DNA of 21,782 bases, taken from contig CAYJWL010000012.1 in NCBI GenBank assembly GCA_964373855.1, forward strand, positions 1 through 21,782, read 5' to 3'. Below are positions 6,508-13,887 of the stretch, in pieces. The DNA is from CAYJWL01 sp964373855. GTDB taxonomy: Bacteria; Patescibacteriota; Andersenbacteria; UBA10190. Every line of letters begins with the position of its first letter. Positions within the stretch are counted from its first letter, which is position 1. Below the pieces are notes generated by a model. That model was not told the origin of the DNA, searched no databases, and saw only the letters and a program-made list of their open reading frames with translations. The translations under genes were made by a program, and so were the position numbers.

Positions 6508-8445
6508 ATGGATAATGTGATTAAGCCAGCACCGCGCAACGATGCTTCCCCCTCTGCCGCGGGAGATGTTCCTGGCGCGCCGAAACTTGATCCCCCTGTG
6601 CCTGCACCGCAAGGGGTCACCGCACCGCTCGACGCAAAAAGGGTTGTGGTGCACACCATGAGGGATGATTTAACTGCGGCGAAAGCGGCTCCACTGGGTC
6701 CGTCTATCCCACCCAGTACCCCGATATCACGAAGCGGAACTTTAGATTTGCCGAGCCAGCGGGACGGCCAGCGCGCGAATACGTTTAGCGCTCCGCAACC
6801 GCCAGGCCGGACATTCCCACTGCCTCCCAAAAAAACGGCTGAACCAAGCGCTGTTAAGGTGCCTGCCGGGAGTCGCGGGAGAAGGTGGAAAATGATAGGA
6901 ATAATTGGCGGTGCTGTAATTCTGCTGGTGGCAATCGGCGGCAGCCTCTGGTGGTTTACAAATCAGCTCAGCCAGAGCGGAAGTGTCCCCGGGACGGAGA
7001 GGGTGGTGCCTGCAGGGGATGTTATTCCGGCTTCGGCGGCACTTGTTATGCGCTATCAGCTTCAATCTCCGGAACAGCGCGCTAGCTTACGTCGCTTATG
7101 GACTGGCGGCAGCAGCACATTAGTATCCCCTAATCGCCGAGTAGCCAGCTTCACTATCCCGTCGGCGGCCAGTCCATTGCCGGCCGCAACCGGTACAGCT
7201 CCTGTGGGGACGGGGCTGGTTGAACAAAACGCACCAAGCTCTCTAACAAGCCCTATTCCGCGAGAGGTTGTGCCGCCTGCCGTTTCGGAAGCTCCGGCCA
7301 CCGTCATGGGTCTTGTGTCTGGCAACCCGCAGCTCTTGCTGCAGGACGAGAGTGTATCAGAATTTTTCTACATTATACTGCCCAATGAGCCACGCCTCTA
7401 CCTCCTCGTCCCGCGCACCGAATCAACAGACCGCCTATTTGCGGAAGAGTCTGCTTGGCAGATGGTGCGCCGGGATAATTGGCTCATTGTTCATCCCCGG
7501 GACGTGGCTGGATACGAGGCTGCGTTAGCGGCGGGATCACGTTCCAGCCGGGGCGGGTTGCCTGATCTGCCTGCGCCATTTTCTATTCAGCTTCTGCTTG
7601 ATGATCCCCTCCTATCTCAGCAGGGTTTGGGCTTCTTGCGCGCTACTGCCGCTGAGCCAGCGGCCACCACTGTCCTGCACGCCCAAGCTGCGGGCGAGGC
7701 ATTATTATTTACTAACAGCAGCCGGCTTGATGTGGCAAGCAGCCCTGCGCCCGGTCCGCCGGTGGTGCTGCTTGATCTGGTTCCGGATGATGCTATATCA
7801 GCGCTCATCAATCAAAGTCTCGCCGAAGACCTGGCAAACGGGCAATCAGGCTTGGATTCATCGGTGATCGGCCAGCCGGCTGTTAAGCAGTTGCTGAGTG
7901 AATTAACCGGTCCATATGTTTTTTACAGGCGGAAAGGAGTTGATGCCCTCGAAGACATTGGACTGATTATTAACCTGCCCAAGTCTTTGGCGGCCACCCT
8001 TAAGGCGGGCGATGCTACGCTAGAGACAGCTCTGGCTTCCTTGCTGCCGCTCTTCATGGATAAAACGCCGGTTAGACAACTGGCTTTTGCGGACGCGTCT
8101 TATGCCGGCAACCCGCTGCGCTACGCCAATATTATTGGCGATACCAGGGCGCTGGATTACGCCGTGCGTGACGAACAACTGCTGGTCGCTTCATCTAAAG
8201 AAGGAATGTTCGCCTTACTTGATACAGTAGCAGGATCCGCCCAGCCGTTGTCTGCTTCTCCTGCCTGGTCAGAGATTATACAGCAGCGTAATGTGGTGAT
8301 CAGCGGACAGTCAGCGTATCTTACTCAGCTTCAGCATCCTCTGCTGGCCGCCCTCCTGCCTTCAACCAACGGCCTCATTCGTTTGGGCATCTCCACCCAG
8401 CTGGTGGAAAATGAAACCATCATTAATGGAGCGGTCATTAAATAA
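6508..8445 (+). CDS. single-pass membrane protein with large DUF3352-like extracytoplasmic domain
   Basis: The 645-residue product has three parts. Residues 1-127 are a Pro/Ala-rich, probably disordered cytoplasmic segment that ends in basic GSRGRRWK. Residues about 130-152 (IGIIGGAVILLVAIGGSLWW) form one membrane helix, giving an N-in topology. The remaining roughly 490 residues are extracytoplasmic. There, VVPAGDVIPASAALVMRYQL, GLIINLPKSLAATLKAGDA and YAVRDEQLLVASSKEGMFALLD resemble the repeating pattern of DUF3352-type surface proteins ('VP..a.a.v.l', then 'yavvdg.lvias..e.l'). That assignment is by pattern and the function is unknown. A Ser/Thr/Pro/Ala-rich linker (about 205-265) precedes the better-ordered part. 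The gene follows the pnp terminator and an extended -10 box. A second anchored protein lies 146 bases downstream. Confidence 0.85.
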   Translation: MDNVIKPAPRNDASPSAAGDVPGAPKLDPPVPAPQGVTAPLDAKRVVVHTMRDDLTAAKAAPLGPSIPPSTPISRSGTLDLPSQRDGQRANTFSAPQPPGRTFPLPPKKTAEPSAVKVPAGSRGRRWKMIGIIGGAVILLVAIGGSLWWFTNQLSQSGSVPGTERVVPAGDVIPASAALVMRYQLQSPEQRASLRRLWTGGSSTLVSPNRRVASFTIPSAASPLPAATGTAPVGTGLVEQNAPSSLTSPIPREVVPPAVSEAPATVMGLVSGNPQLLLQDESVSEFFYIILPNEPRLYLLVPRTESTDRLFAEESAWQMVRRDNWLIVHPRDVAGYEAALAAGSRSSRGGLPDLPAPFSIQLLLDDPLLSQQGLGFLRATAAEPAATTVLHAQAAGEALLFTNSSRLDVASSPAPGPPVVLLDLVPDDAISALINQSLAEDLANGQSGLDSSVIGQPAVKQLLSELTGPYVFYRRKGVDALEDIGLIINLPKSLAATLKAGDATLETALASLLPLFMDKTPVRQLAFADASYAGNPLRYANIIGDTRALDYAVRDEQLLVASSKEGMFALLDTVAGSAQPLSASPAWSEIIQQRNVVISGQSAYLTQLQHPLLAALLPSTNGLIRLGISTQLVENETIINGAVIK

Positions 8446-8499
8446 GTTGCGGCGGTTAAATTTAAAATAGTCCGTCATCACTAGCGCCGGCATGTGCGC

Positions 8500-8505
8500 T
8501 ATAAT
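8500..8505 (+). promoter_or_regulatory. consensus -10 box upstream of the 412-aa membrane protein
   Basis: TATAAT at 8500-8505 is a perfect -10 hexamer, flanked on both sides by GCGC (GCGC-TATAAT-GCGC). No convincing -35 is seen. Between it and the ATG at 8592 there is a small leader hairpin, CCTGC...GCAGG at about 8544-8562. Confidence 0.45.
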
Positions 8506-8591
8506 GCGCCATCAATACTCTGGTATTATTCTTTTGCTTGCCGCCTGCTTACGACGGCAGGTTGTTTATCGGCCAAGCTTATTGTCTTCTT

Positions 8592-9830
8592 ATGAATAAA
8601 ATAGTAGCTATCATTGCTTGCGGCTTGTCGATCTTGCTTGTTGTCATTGCTCCTCTTAGTCTAAGCAGTTCTCTCTGGTTTATGTCCGGCTTCCTGCCGG
8701 ATGCGTCTGTCGAAATGATAATCGGCGCCCGCCATCATCGAGATTTTGATGCAATCCGGTCCGCCTCCGAGCGTCTCCTTCTTAACCACGAAGATCAGGC
8801 AGCCACAGTTTATTTCTCCAGATACGTCACTGGCATCCAAGCAAAGGGTACAGTGCTTGTCGGATTGCCAACCTTACGCTACCAGTTCACGGCGCGCGAG
8901 CGCCTTAAGCAGTCTGGCTGGCAGGTAGAGCGCATCGGCTGGCTGCTGCGCGCCCAAAGAGGGGATAACCAACAGCCGGGAAAGAACGCGCTGCAACAAG
9001 CAGGCCGGGCCGTGCAGTTTTTATTCCGCCATGTAGCCAAGCAAGAACAGCCATTTCAGCCGCTCGCGCTGGTGGCGGTGCAAGCGAAATCCTTGCCACT
9101 TTTTGATCGGGATTACGTGGCTGTCATCTCTCTTAACAAAGATACGATCAGCGTAAAAGCGGCCTTTGATACTTACTCGTGGGATAGCGTTCCTGCAGGC
9201 GGCATACGTGCGACTTCTGCCGGATTAGGCAGTGAGCAATTGTTCGTGCTAATTCCCGGAAAGATGTTTGGCCGTATTCCGGATAAAATATTTGAAGAAA
9301 CCGAAGCTCGTTGGCTTGAAGATTTTGGGTTTAGGAAGACAAAGCCGCCTCTTCTAAGTGAATTTATCACGCAGCCGCAGCTTTTCTTGCGGCGTAGCAC
9401 ACGCGAGATAGCGTTCGGCATAGAAGGTGATTCGCAGCTTTTTATGAAGCGCATTAAGGAATGGTTTGGTAAAGAAGTAGCTCGTGATGATCCAGTCAGG
9501 CGTGCGTTCAATCTGCCAGACGGAACCGTCGGATTTGAGTATGTCGCGGGTAAGCCGGTGCAGCCATTTACATCAAGCAAATCACGCGAGGGTTGTGAAG
9601 TAGCCACAATTCGCGCCAGGCAGACCTGGCTTTGTCGGGCGGCAGACTTTGTCATTCTTTCTTCCCCTGACCCTGTTGAAAATGACCAGATGGAAGTATC
9701 GGATGACGGATGGTGGAGAATTAATGTTCCGTCCCAGCTTCTTACATCGGCAGTATTTTCGCATATCTCTCGTGTCGAAGCTGAAGGATCAGATACGTAT
9801 CTTAAAGCATCTCTTTACATTAAGAGATGA
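8592..9830 (+). CDS. hypothetical membrane-anchored protein, 412 aa
   Basis: I choose ATG 8592. The frame is open further upstream to a TTG at 8538, but that extension would put 18 residues ahead of a clear N-terminal signal/anchor, MNKIVAIIACGLSILLVVIA, and would overlap the leader hairpin. The hydrophobic segment covers residues about 4-32 and has no lipobox cysteine. The remaining 380 residues are extracytoplasmic. The domain is unidentified. Its segments (QLFVLIPGKMF, TREIAFGIEGDSQLFMKRI, LPDGTVGFEYVAGKP) alternate strands and helices in a manner like the preceding DUF3352-like protein, so the pair may be distant relatives. Two cysteines (in EGCEVA and TWLCRA, 18 residues apart) could form a disulfide. 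It has its own -10 box, and the next coding gene is 1.37 kb away. Confidence 0.83.
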   Translation: MNKIVAIIACGLSILLVVIAPLSLSSSLWFMSGFLPDASVEMIIGARHHRDFDAIRSASERLLLNHEDQAATVYFSRYVTGIQAKGTVLVGLPTLRYQFTARERLKQSGWQVERIGWLLRAQRGDNQQPGKNALQQAGRAVQFLFRHVAKQEQPFQPLALVAVQAKSLPLFDRDYVAVISLNKDTISVKAAFDTYSWDSVPAGGIRATSAGLGSEQLFVLIPGKMFGRIPDKIFEETEARWLEDFGFRKTKPPLLSEFITQPQLFLRRSTREIAFGIEGDSQLFMKRIKEWFGKEVARDDPVRRAFNLPDGTVGFEYVAGKPVQPFTSSKSREGCEVATIRARQTWLCRAADFVILSSPDPVENDQMEVSDDGWWRINVPSQLLTSAVFSHISRVEAEGSDTYLKASLYIKR

Positions 9831-9935
9831 GTAACACGTAGCTTTGTATAGCGGATAGTAGGCAAATCAAAGGTTATTATACGTTATGGAGCATATGTAG
9901 CTGATTACTGGCTTAATAGAAGCACGTATAACGGT

Positions 9936-9951
9936 AAAGCAAGCTTTTTTT
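9936..9951 (+). terminator. terminator-like AAAGC-AA-GCTTT with T7
   Basis: AAAGC and GCTTT are complementary across two bases and run into seven T (9945-9951). It lies about 105 bases after the 412-aa gene. The stem is short, so it is weak evidence. Confidence 0.35.
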
Positions 9952-10725
9952 ATTTGCAGTACTGTGCATTCCAACATTGAGATACGTTAGTACGTGAGAG
10001 AATGGGTACGGATCCTGATTCTCATTTCCTAGTAAGTTCGAAGCTCCGAATATACAGAAGCTCGTAAAGGTGAATCGGTTGAACGTATATGTGAATCCTG
10101 CAGTAGGGGCATCATGCGAATTAGTTTGGAAGGATTAGTAAAATCGTGAATTTTGTTATTCCGCTCGCTGCGCCTTTTTTAGTACGATCGGAGTAAACGT
10201 GGCGGTAATAATGGTCTGACTATAACTATCTTCAGCGCATACGAAGGAGGGGGTGAAAACTTTCCATAAGTCAATATGTACTCAATCAGTGACGTGTACT
10301 TCGTCTCATGCGAGGCAACCAAGAACGGAGTACTGATTAACGGCAAGTAAGGCATGGGAGGGCCTGAAATGTAGACAGGTGATATTACGCTATGGTTGAA
10401 AATTGAGATGAAATCTGCTCACCTCCTAGTGTTTTGTACGCCCATAAGTAAGCATACGAACAATAAAAGAAATGGCGGCATCAAAATATCATGTACAATA
10501 TATATGTACAATAAAAGTGTTGCTTTATGTTTACCCGTAGCTGTAAACGTGATATACTACTTAAGTACCTAAGCACAAATGAAGGCTTAGATAACAAAAA
10601 ACAAGCAAAACAAACAATTACGGCCCTGCGAGTAGAACACACGTTTTGCACACAGGGTCGTCACGTAAGAAAGCTCATTGCCAATTATGTAGTACTTCCG
10701 GTTGACGCGTTACAGCGCAGATGTG

Positions 10726-10775
10726 GGAAGCACGATTAGGGAGTATCTCCCCCTATACTCCCTAAGCGTGCTTCC
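10726..10775. repeat. 21-bp hairpin with one mismatch
   Basis: The arm at 10726-10746 (GGAAGCACGATTAGGGAGTA plus T) and the arm at 10755-10775 are complementary at 20 of 21 positions around an 8-base C-rich loop. The right arm can instead pair with bases just downstream (CTTCC...GGAAG, 10771-10775 with 10789-10793). An outer pair, GTACTTCC (10692-10699) / GGAAGTAC (10789-10796), could close a larger fold. No T-run follows, so it is not an ordinary terminator. Confidence 0.7.
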
Positions 10776-10837
10776 TAATCTTTTGATTGGAAGTACAGCC
10801 TTCTCTACAAGGACGCGCTGACCTGCATCAGCCCCAA

Positions 10838-10872
10838 ATAAAAAAACAAACATGCATCAAACACGGTTTGAT
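10838..10872 (-). terminator. minus-strand terminator-like hairpin in the gene-free region
   Basis: ATCAAAC (10856-10862) and GTTTGAT (10866-10872) form a perfect 7-bp stem with a 3-base loop. Read on the minus strand it is followed by GCATGTTTG and then seven T (10841-10847 on the plus strand read A). It could end a leftward transcript starting near 11130. Confidence 0.4.
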
Positions 10873-11054
10873 CATTTGCACTTTGTCGCGGCAATTCTCA
10901 TAACATATTACTTTGAGACATAACCGCAATTGTGGTGAAGGTATCCTCCACTCATGTAGGAGGTGGAGAAACACACAGCTTTTGCTTGTGAAGATGATCT
11001 CGAACGCCCGTAAGGGTATGTATCACTGCTGCCGAGGGTATATCTGTCCTTAGT

Positions 11055-11131
11055 GGCGTTTGAGGTCTCCCAGCATGAGCTCAAACGCCGATCAGTCCAA
11101 TAATTATTTGTTCGACTTAGATCGGCGTTTA
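11055..11131. promoter_or_regulatory. three-arm alternating inverted repeat upstream of the DksA-like gene
   Basis: GGCGTTTGAG (11055-11064) is complementary to CTCAAACGCC (11080-11089). The overlapping AAACGCCGATC (11083-11093) is perfectly complementary to GATCGGCGTTT (11121-11131), extended by AGTC/GACT (11094-11097 with 11115-11118). The middle arm can pair with only one side at a time. The last arm shares one base with a TATAAT (11131-11136). It may be an RNA switch or attenuator, or a DNA operator with three GGCGTTT half-sites. Confidence 0.6.
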
Positions 11132-11136
11132 TAATT
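11131..11136 (+). promoter_or_regulatory. -10 box for the dksA-like/lspA operon
   Basis: TATAAT is a perfect -10 hexamer, 61 bases before the ATG at 11198. No good -35 is seen at 16-18 bp upstream. That interval lies inside the inverted repeat, so a bound regulator or extended structure could control it. Confidence 0.4.
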
Positions 11137-11197
11137 TGGCTGTTAGAAAGCTAAAAATACGGGTATTTTAGATACATAGACTTAAAGATATAGAAAA

Positions 11198-11560
11198 ATG
11201 AACAATACAGTTGGTCACCCAAAACAGTTCATTGAGGAGATGAAAAAGCTGCTCTTGGAGGAGCAATCGCAGCTCAAACACAAGCTAGGAGTATTAGCCC
11301 AGCAGCACCACGGCGATTATCAGGCTACTGTACCGGATTACGGACGTAACGAGGAGGAGAATGTAACTGAAGTTGCTGATTACACGGCCTTTTCCGCCAC
11401 CACCGAAGCGGCAGAAGAGCGGCTGAAAAGTGTCGAGGAGGCTCTGCGGCGGATTGAGGACGGAACATATGGGGTAACGAAAGACGGTGAATTGATTACT
11501 GAAAATCGTCTTCGGGCCAATCCGGCGGCGACAACTATTATTACGCCAGATGAAAAATAA
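11198..11560 (+). CDS. DksA/TraR-like coiled-coil protein lacking zinc-finger cysteines
   Basis: The 120-residue product follows the DksA/TraR plan: an N-terminal helix (about 7-35), a conserved hinge (EEENVTEVADYTAFSATTEA), a second helix (EERLKSVEEALRRIEDGTYG), and the finger region (GELITENRLRANPAATTI). In typical members the finger has four cysteines (YGxCxxCG and the ATTCxxC region). Here it reads YGVTKDGE and ATTIITP, with no cysteine and one residue fewer, so it cannot bind zinc in the usual way. Family members enter the RNA polymerase secondary channel or have related regulatory roles; the role here is inferred only. The stop overlaps the lspA start by 11 bases, so the two are translationally coupled. 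There is no clear Shine-Dalgarno before ATG 11198. Confidence 0.85.
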   Translation: MNNTVGHPKQFIEEMKKLLLEEQSQLKHKLGVLAQQHHGDYQATVPDYGRNEEENVTEVADYTAFSATTEAAEERLKSVEEALRRIEDGTYGVTKDGELITENRLRANPAATTIITPDEK

Positions 11561-12026
11561 TCTGGCGTATGTCGTTGTCGTACTCATTGTACTGGCGGAC
11601 CAGGGTCTGAAGTCTGCTGTTTGGCACCTGACAGGTAAAATGCATGCCAATGATGATAGCCTGATGCGGGCCATACTAAATCCTTATGCCGCGTTTTCGT
11701 TACCGTTGTCCGCCAATGCTCAAATCACGGCCAGCCTCGTATCCCTGGCTATTGTCATTGCTCTTGCGCGCAAATATTTACATACGCCACTACTTTTCTC
11801 CATTGCCCTTATTATGGGAGGCGGGTTGAGCAATTTTATCGATCGGGTGCGTCTTCAGCAGGTGATTGATGTTATTACTGTGGGGGGGCTGGCACTAAAT
11901 CTTGCAGATGTGGCTATATTAACAGGAGTTCTGCTCGCATTTATTCAAATATGCTTTCCGGGCGTGCTTCATATCTTCAATACCATCTTATTTAACCCGG
12001 TTGTTGTACATAAGTCGCAAAGATAG
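11550..12026 (+). CDS. lspA: lipoprotein signal peptidase (signal peptidase II)
   Basis: The 158-residue product has the usual length and four membrane segments. Family motifs are D17 in LADQGLKSAVW, N44 in ILNPYAAFSL (the 'NxGAAF' motif with altered residues), GGLSNFIDRVRLQQVIDVI with N95, D98 and R99, and catalytic D107 and D120 (the latter in LNLADVAI). This membrane aspartyl protease cleaves prolipoproteins ahead of the lipidated cysteine. NPYAAF in place of NxGAAF is a small deviation. The ATG lies inside the end of the DksA-like gene, so expression is coupled. No lgt or lipoprotein substrate is in the window. The C-terminal extension after the fourth helix is short. Confidence 0.93.
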   Translation: MKNNLAYVVVVLIVLADQGLKSAVWHLTGKMHANDDSLMRAILNPYAAFSLPLSANAQITASLVSLAIVIALARKYLHTPLLFSIALIMGGGLSNFIDRVRLQQVIDVITVGGLALNLADVAILTGVLLAFIQICFPGVLHIFNTILFNPVVVHKSQR

Positions 12027-12155
12027 CTTATACGCAGGAGAGCAGGCCGGAGAGGAAAGTCAATAGCCATTCGGGCCAAGGATGCAATTCTTTACCGACG
12101 ATGATACCAATGATGATACTATTGAGGAGAAAACTAACTCTTCTTTTCCTTTTAC

Positions 12156-13730
12156 ATGCCATCTCCTTCTTCCGCCGGACCTGCCCACATCAAATCCGCT
12201 GCCGTCCACGGCATAGAGGCTCTGCCGGTTGATGTTGAAGTAGATGTCTTAAAAGGTCTGCCTTCGTTTACCGTGGTTGGTTTAACAGATCGGGCTATTC
12301 AGGAATCACGCGAACGCCTAACAGCGGCGTTGTCTAATCTTGGATATGAATCGCCCCGCCGGAAAACAATTGTTTCTCTGGCACCCGCCAGCCTGAAAAA
12401 AGAAGGATCGCTCTACGATCTGCCGATAGGCCTGGGGTTTCTCTGTGCCAGCGGGCAAATTCAGGTATCAGCCGAGCGCCTGAAACATATGTGGTGTGTG
12501 GGTGAGCTGGGTTTGGATGGCACCATCCGGCCGGTCCGAGGAATTTTACCGATAACATTGGCGGCTGTTCGCAATGGAGTAAAAGAACTCATCGTTCCGG
12601 CAGCCAATGCCGAGGAAGCAGCGCCTCTGGCCGACAAAATGGATATTTACGCAGTTGAATCACTCCAAGATTTGCTGATCCATTTACAAAAAAAGAAAGA
12701 TGATAATTCATCTCTCATACTGCAGCCACTGCAAGTAGGCGACGCTCGGCCAACAGTACCTTCGCCGGAAATAGACATGAGTGAAATTCGAGGGCAGGAG
12801 CACGCCAAGCGAGCGCTGGTCGTGTGCGCCGCCGGCGGACACAACGCCCTGCTCGTCGGCCCGCCCGGCACCGGCAAGACACTGCTGGCTCGGGCGCTGG
12901 TTGGCATCCTGCCGCCGCTGCAGAGGCAGGAAGCGTTTGCTGTGACCTCGCTGTATTCCATCGCCGGGCTGCTGCCGCAAGCGGGCGGTCTCCTGTGGCA
13001 GCGGCCATTTCGCCATCCGCATCATGGAGCCTCAAGCGTTGCTCTTGTCGGCGGCGGCACCGATCCCAAACCAGGTGAAGTCAGTCTGGCTCATGCCGGC
13101 GTGTTGTTTCTCGACGAGCTGCCCGAGTTTTCCCATCATGTGCTCGAGCAGCTTCGCCAGCCGATAGAAGACGGGGTTGTGACAGTTTCCCGCGCCGCGC
13201 ACACGGTGCGCTATCCGGCGCGGTCAATGGTGGTCGGTGCCATGAACCCGTGCCCATGCGGATTTGTTGGCAGCGCGCGCAAAGAGTGCATATGTTCTCC
13301 CGGTGATATCTTGCGCTACCAGCGCCGTATTTCCGGCCCGCTGCTCGACCGGTTTGATCTGCATATTTTAGTGAATGATATTCCAGCCGAAGAACTTTTA
13401 TCCGATAAGCGACAAGGAATTTCCTCTGCAGATTATGCCGAATTAGTTGGGAAAGCCCGGCGCCGCCAGTGGGACCGGCAGGGAAAAGCGAATGCCGAGC
13501 TTTCTCCCAGAGAAATATTTGAATACAGCCGGCTTGATGAGTTAACCAAAAAGCTTCTCGCTCACGCGCAGGAGAAATTCGCCCTCTCCTCCCGCGGCAT
13601 TCATCGTCTGCTCAAAGTGGGCTTAACCATCGCTGATTTGTCCGGCACCAACAAAGTTACCTCGGCTTACGTCGCCGAGGCGCTCCAGTACCGTGAACAA
13701 CTCAAGGCGGTTTTACCTGATTTTGCGTAG
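12156..13730 (+). CDS. comM: YifB/ComM-family Mg-chelatase-like AAA+ ATPase
   Basis: The 524-residue product is a full-length ComM/YifB protein (about 505 usual). The N-terminal ChlI-like domain (about 10-185) shows GLPSFTVVGLTDRAIQESRERL and the LAPASLKKEGSLYDLPIGLGFL segment. The AAA+ core has Walker A GPPGTGKTLLA (about 235-245), Walker B VLFLDELPEF (about 315-324), AMNPCPCGFVG, and the arginine-containing ISGPLLDRFDLHI. The C-terminal Mg_chelatase_C domain (about 420-520) follows. ComM is a hexameric branch-migration helicase that helps integrate incoming DNA during natural transformation, and homologues are widespread even where competence is unproven. ATG 12156 leaves about 11 extra residues before the conserved start. 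GAGGAG at 12124-12129 is too far to be its ribosome-binding site. Confidence 0.96.
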   Translation: MPSPSSAGPAHIKSAAVHGIEALPVDVEVDVLKGLPSFTVVGLTDRAIQESRERLTAALSNLGYESPRRKTIVSLAPASLKKEGSLYDLPIGLGFLCASGQIQVSAERLKHMWCVGELGLDGTIRPVRGILPITLAAVRNGVKELIVPAANAEEAAPLADKMDIYAVESLQDLLIHLQKKKDDNSSLILQPLQVGDARPTVPSPEIDMSEIRGQEHAKRALVVCAAGGHNALLVGPPGTGKTLLARALVGILPPLQRQEAFAVTSLYSIAGLLPQAGGLLWQRPFRHPHHGASSVALVGGGTDPKPGEVSLAHAGVLFLDELPEFSHHVLEQLRQPIEDGVVTVSRAAHTVRYPARSMVVGAMNPCPCGFVGSARKECICSPGDILRYQRRISGPLLDRFDLHILVNDIPAEELLSDKRQGISSADYAELVGKARRRQWDRQGKANAELSPREIFEYSRLDELTKKLLAHAQEKFALSSRGIHRLLKVGLTIADLSGTNKVTSAYVAEALQYREQLKAVLPDFA

Positions 13731-13848
13731 TTCACCCCGAGCTTGTTGCCACGCGTTGAATGGGTCGAAGGCGGTAGGACAAAGAGAAGAAATCCCGAGT
13801 CCTCCTGTGGTACAGTTAAGAGGAGCGTGAGGGGTTCTTAATATTAAG

Positions 13849-13887
13849 TTGTAGTTTTGCCTTTTGACTTTTAGGTTTTGATTTTGC
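13849..13887. repeat. degenerate TTTTG-rich short repeat at kinase start
   Basis: The run reads AGTTTTGCCTTTTGACTTTT followed by AGGTTTTGATTTTGCC, with TTTTG recurring every 7-10 bases. It extends through the candidate TTG start of the histidine kinase, so the first few residues may derive from the repeat. Confidence 0.4.

Larger units (their letters stand above)
9831..11197. other. 1.37-kb gene-free, inverted-repeat-rich region
   Basis: No reading frame here looks coding; the longest is about 70 codons (10527-10739) and overlaps several inverted repeats. Composition by eye is more AT-rich than the neighbouring genes. Perfect or near-perfect arms occur in series: 9998-10003/10018-10023; 10284-10290/10332-10338 enclosing 10298-10304/10325-10331; 10377-10382/10419-10424; 10529-10534/10543-10548; 10569-10574/10585-10590; 10620-10628/10653-10661; 10726-10746/10755-10775; 10856-10862/10866-10872; 11055-11064/11080-11089; 11083-11093/11121-11131. 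ATGTACAATA occurs twice at 10491-10513. No tmRNA, RNase P, SRP or 6S signature was recognised. A long structured RNA, several small RNAs, or a decayed element are all possible. Confidence 0.6.

Noticed and set aside
8538..8591. TTG start for the membrane-anchored protein
   Set aside because: It would add 18 polar residues in front of the signal/anchor and run through a leader hairpin; ATG 8592 gives a normal signal/anchor N-terminus.
10527..10739. 70-codon reading frame in the gene-free region
   Set aside because: No ribosome-binding site and no recognisable domain. The frame runs through three inverted repeats, and its end lies inside the 21-bp hairpin arm.
12044..12075. GGAGAGGAAAGTC, similar to the RNase P RNA P4 strand (GAGGAAAGUC)
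   Set aside because: Only about 130 bases separate lspA and comM. No partner strand or other conserved RNase P block follows, so the match is probably chance.
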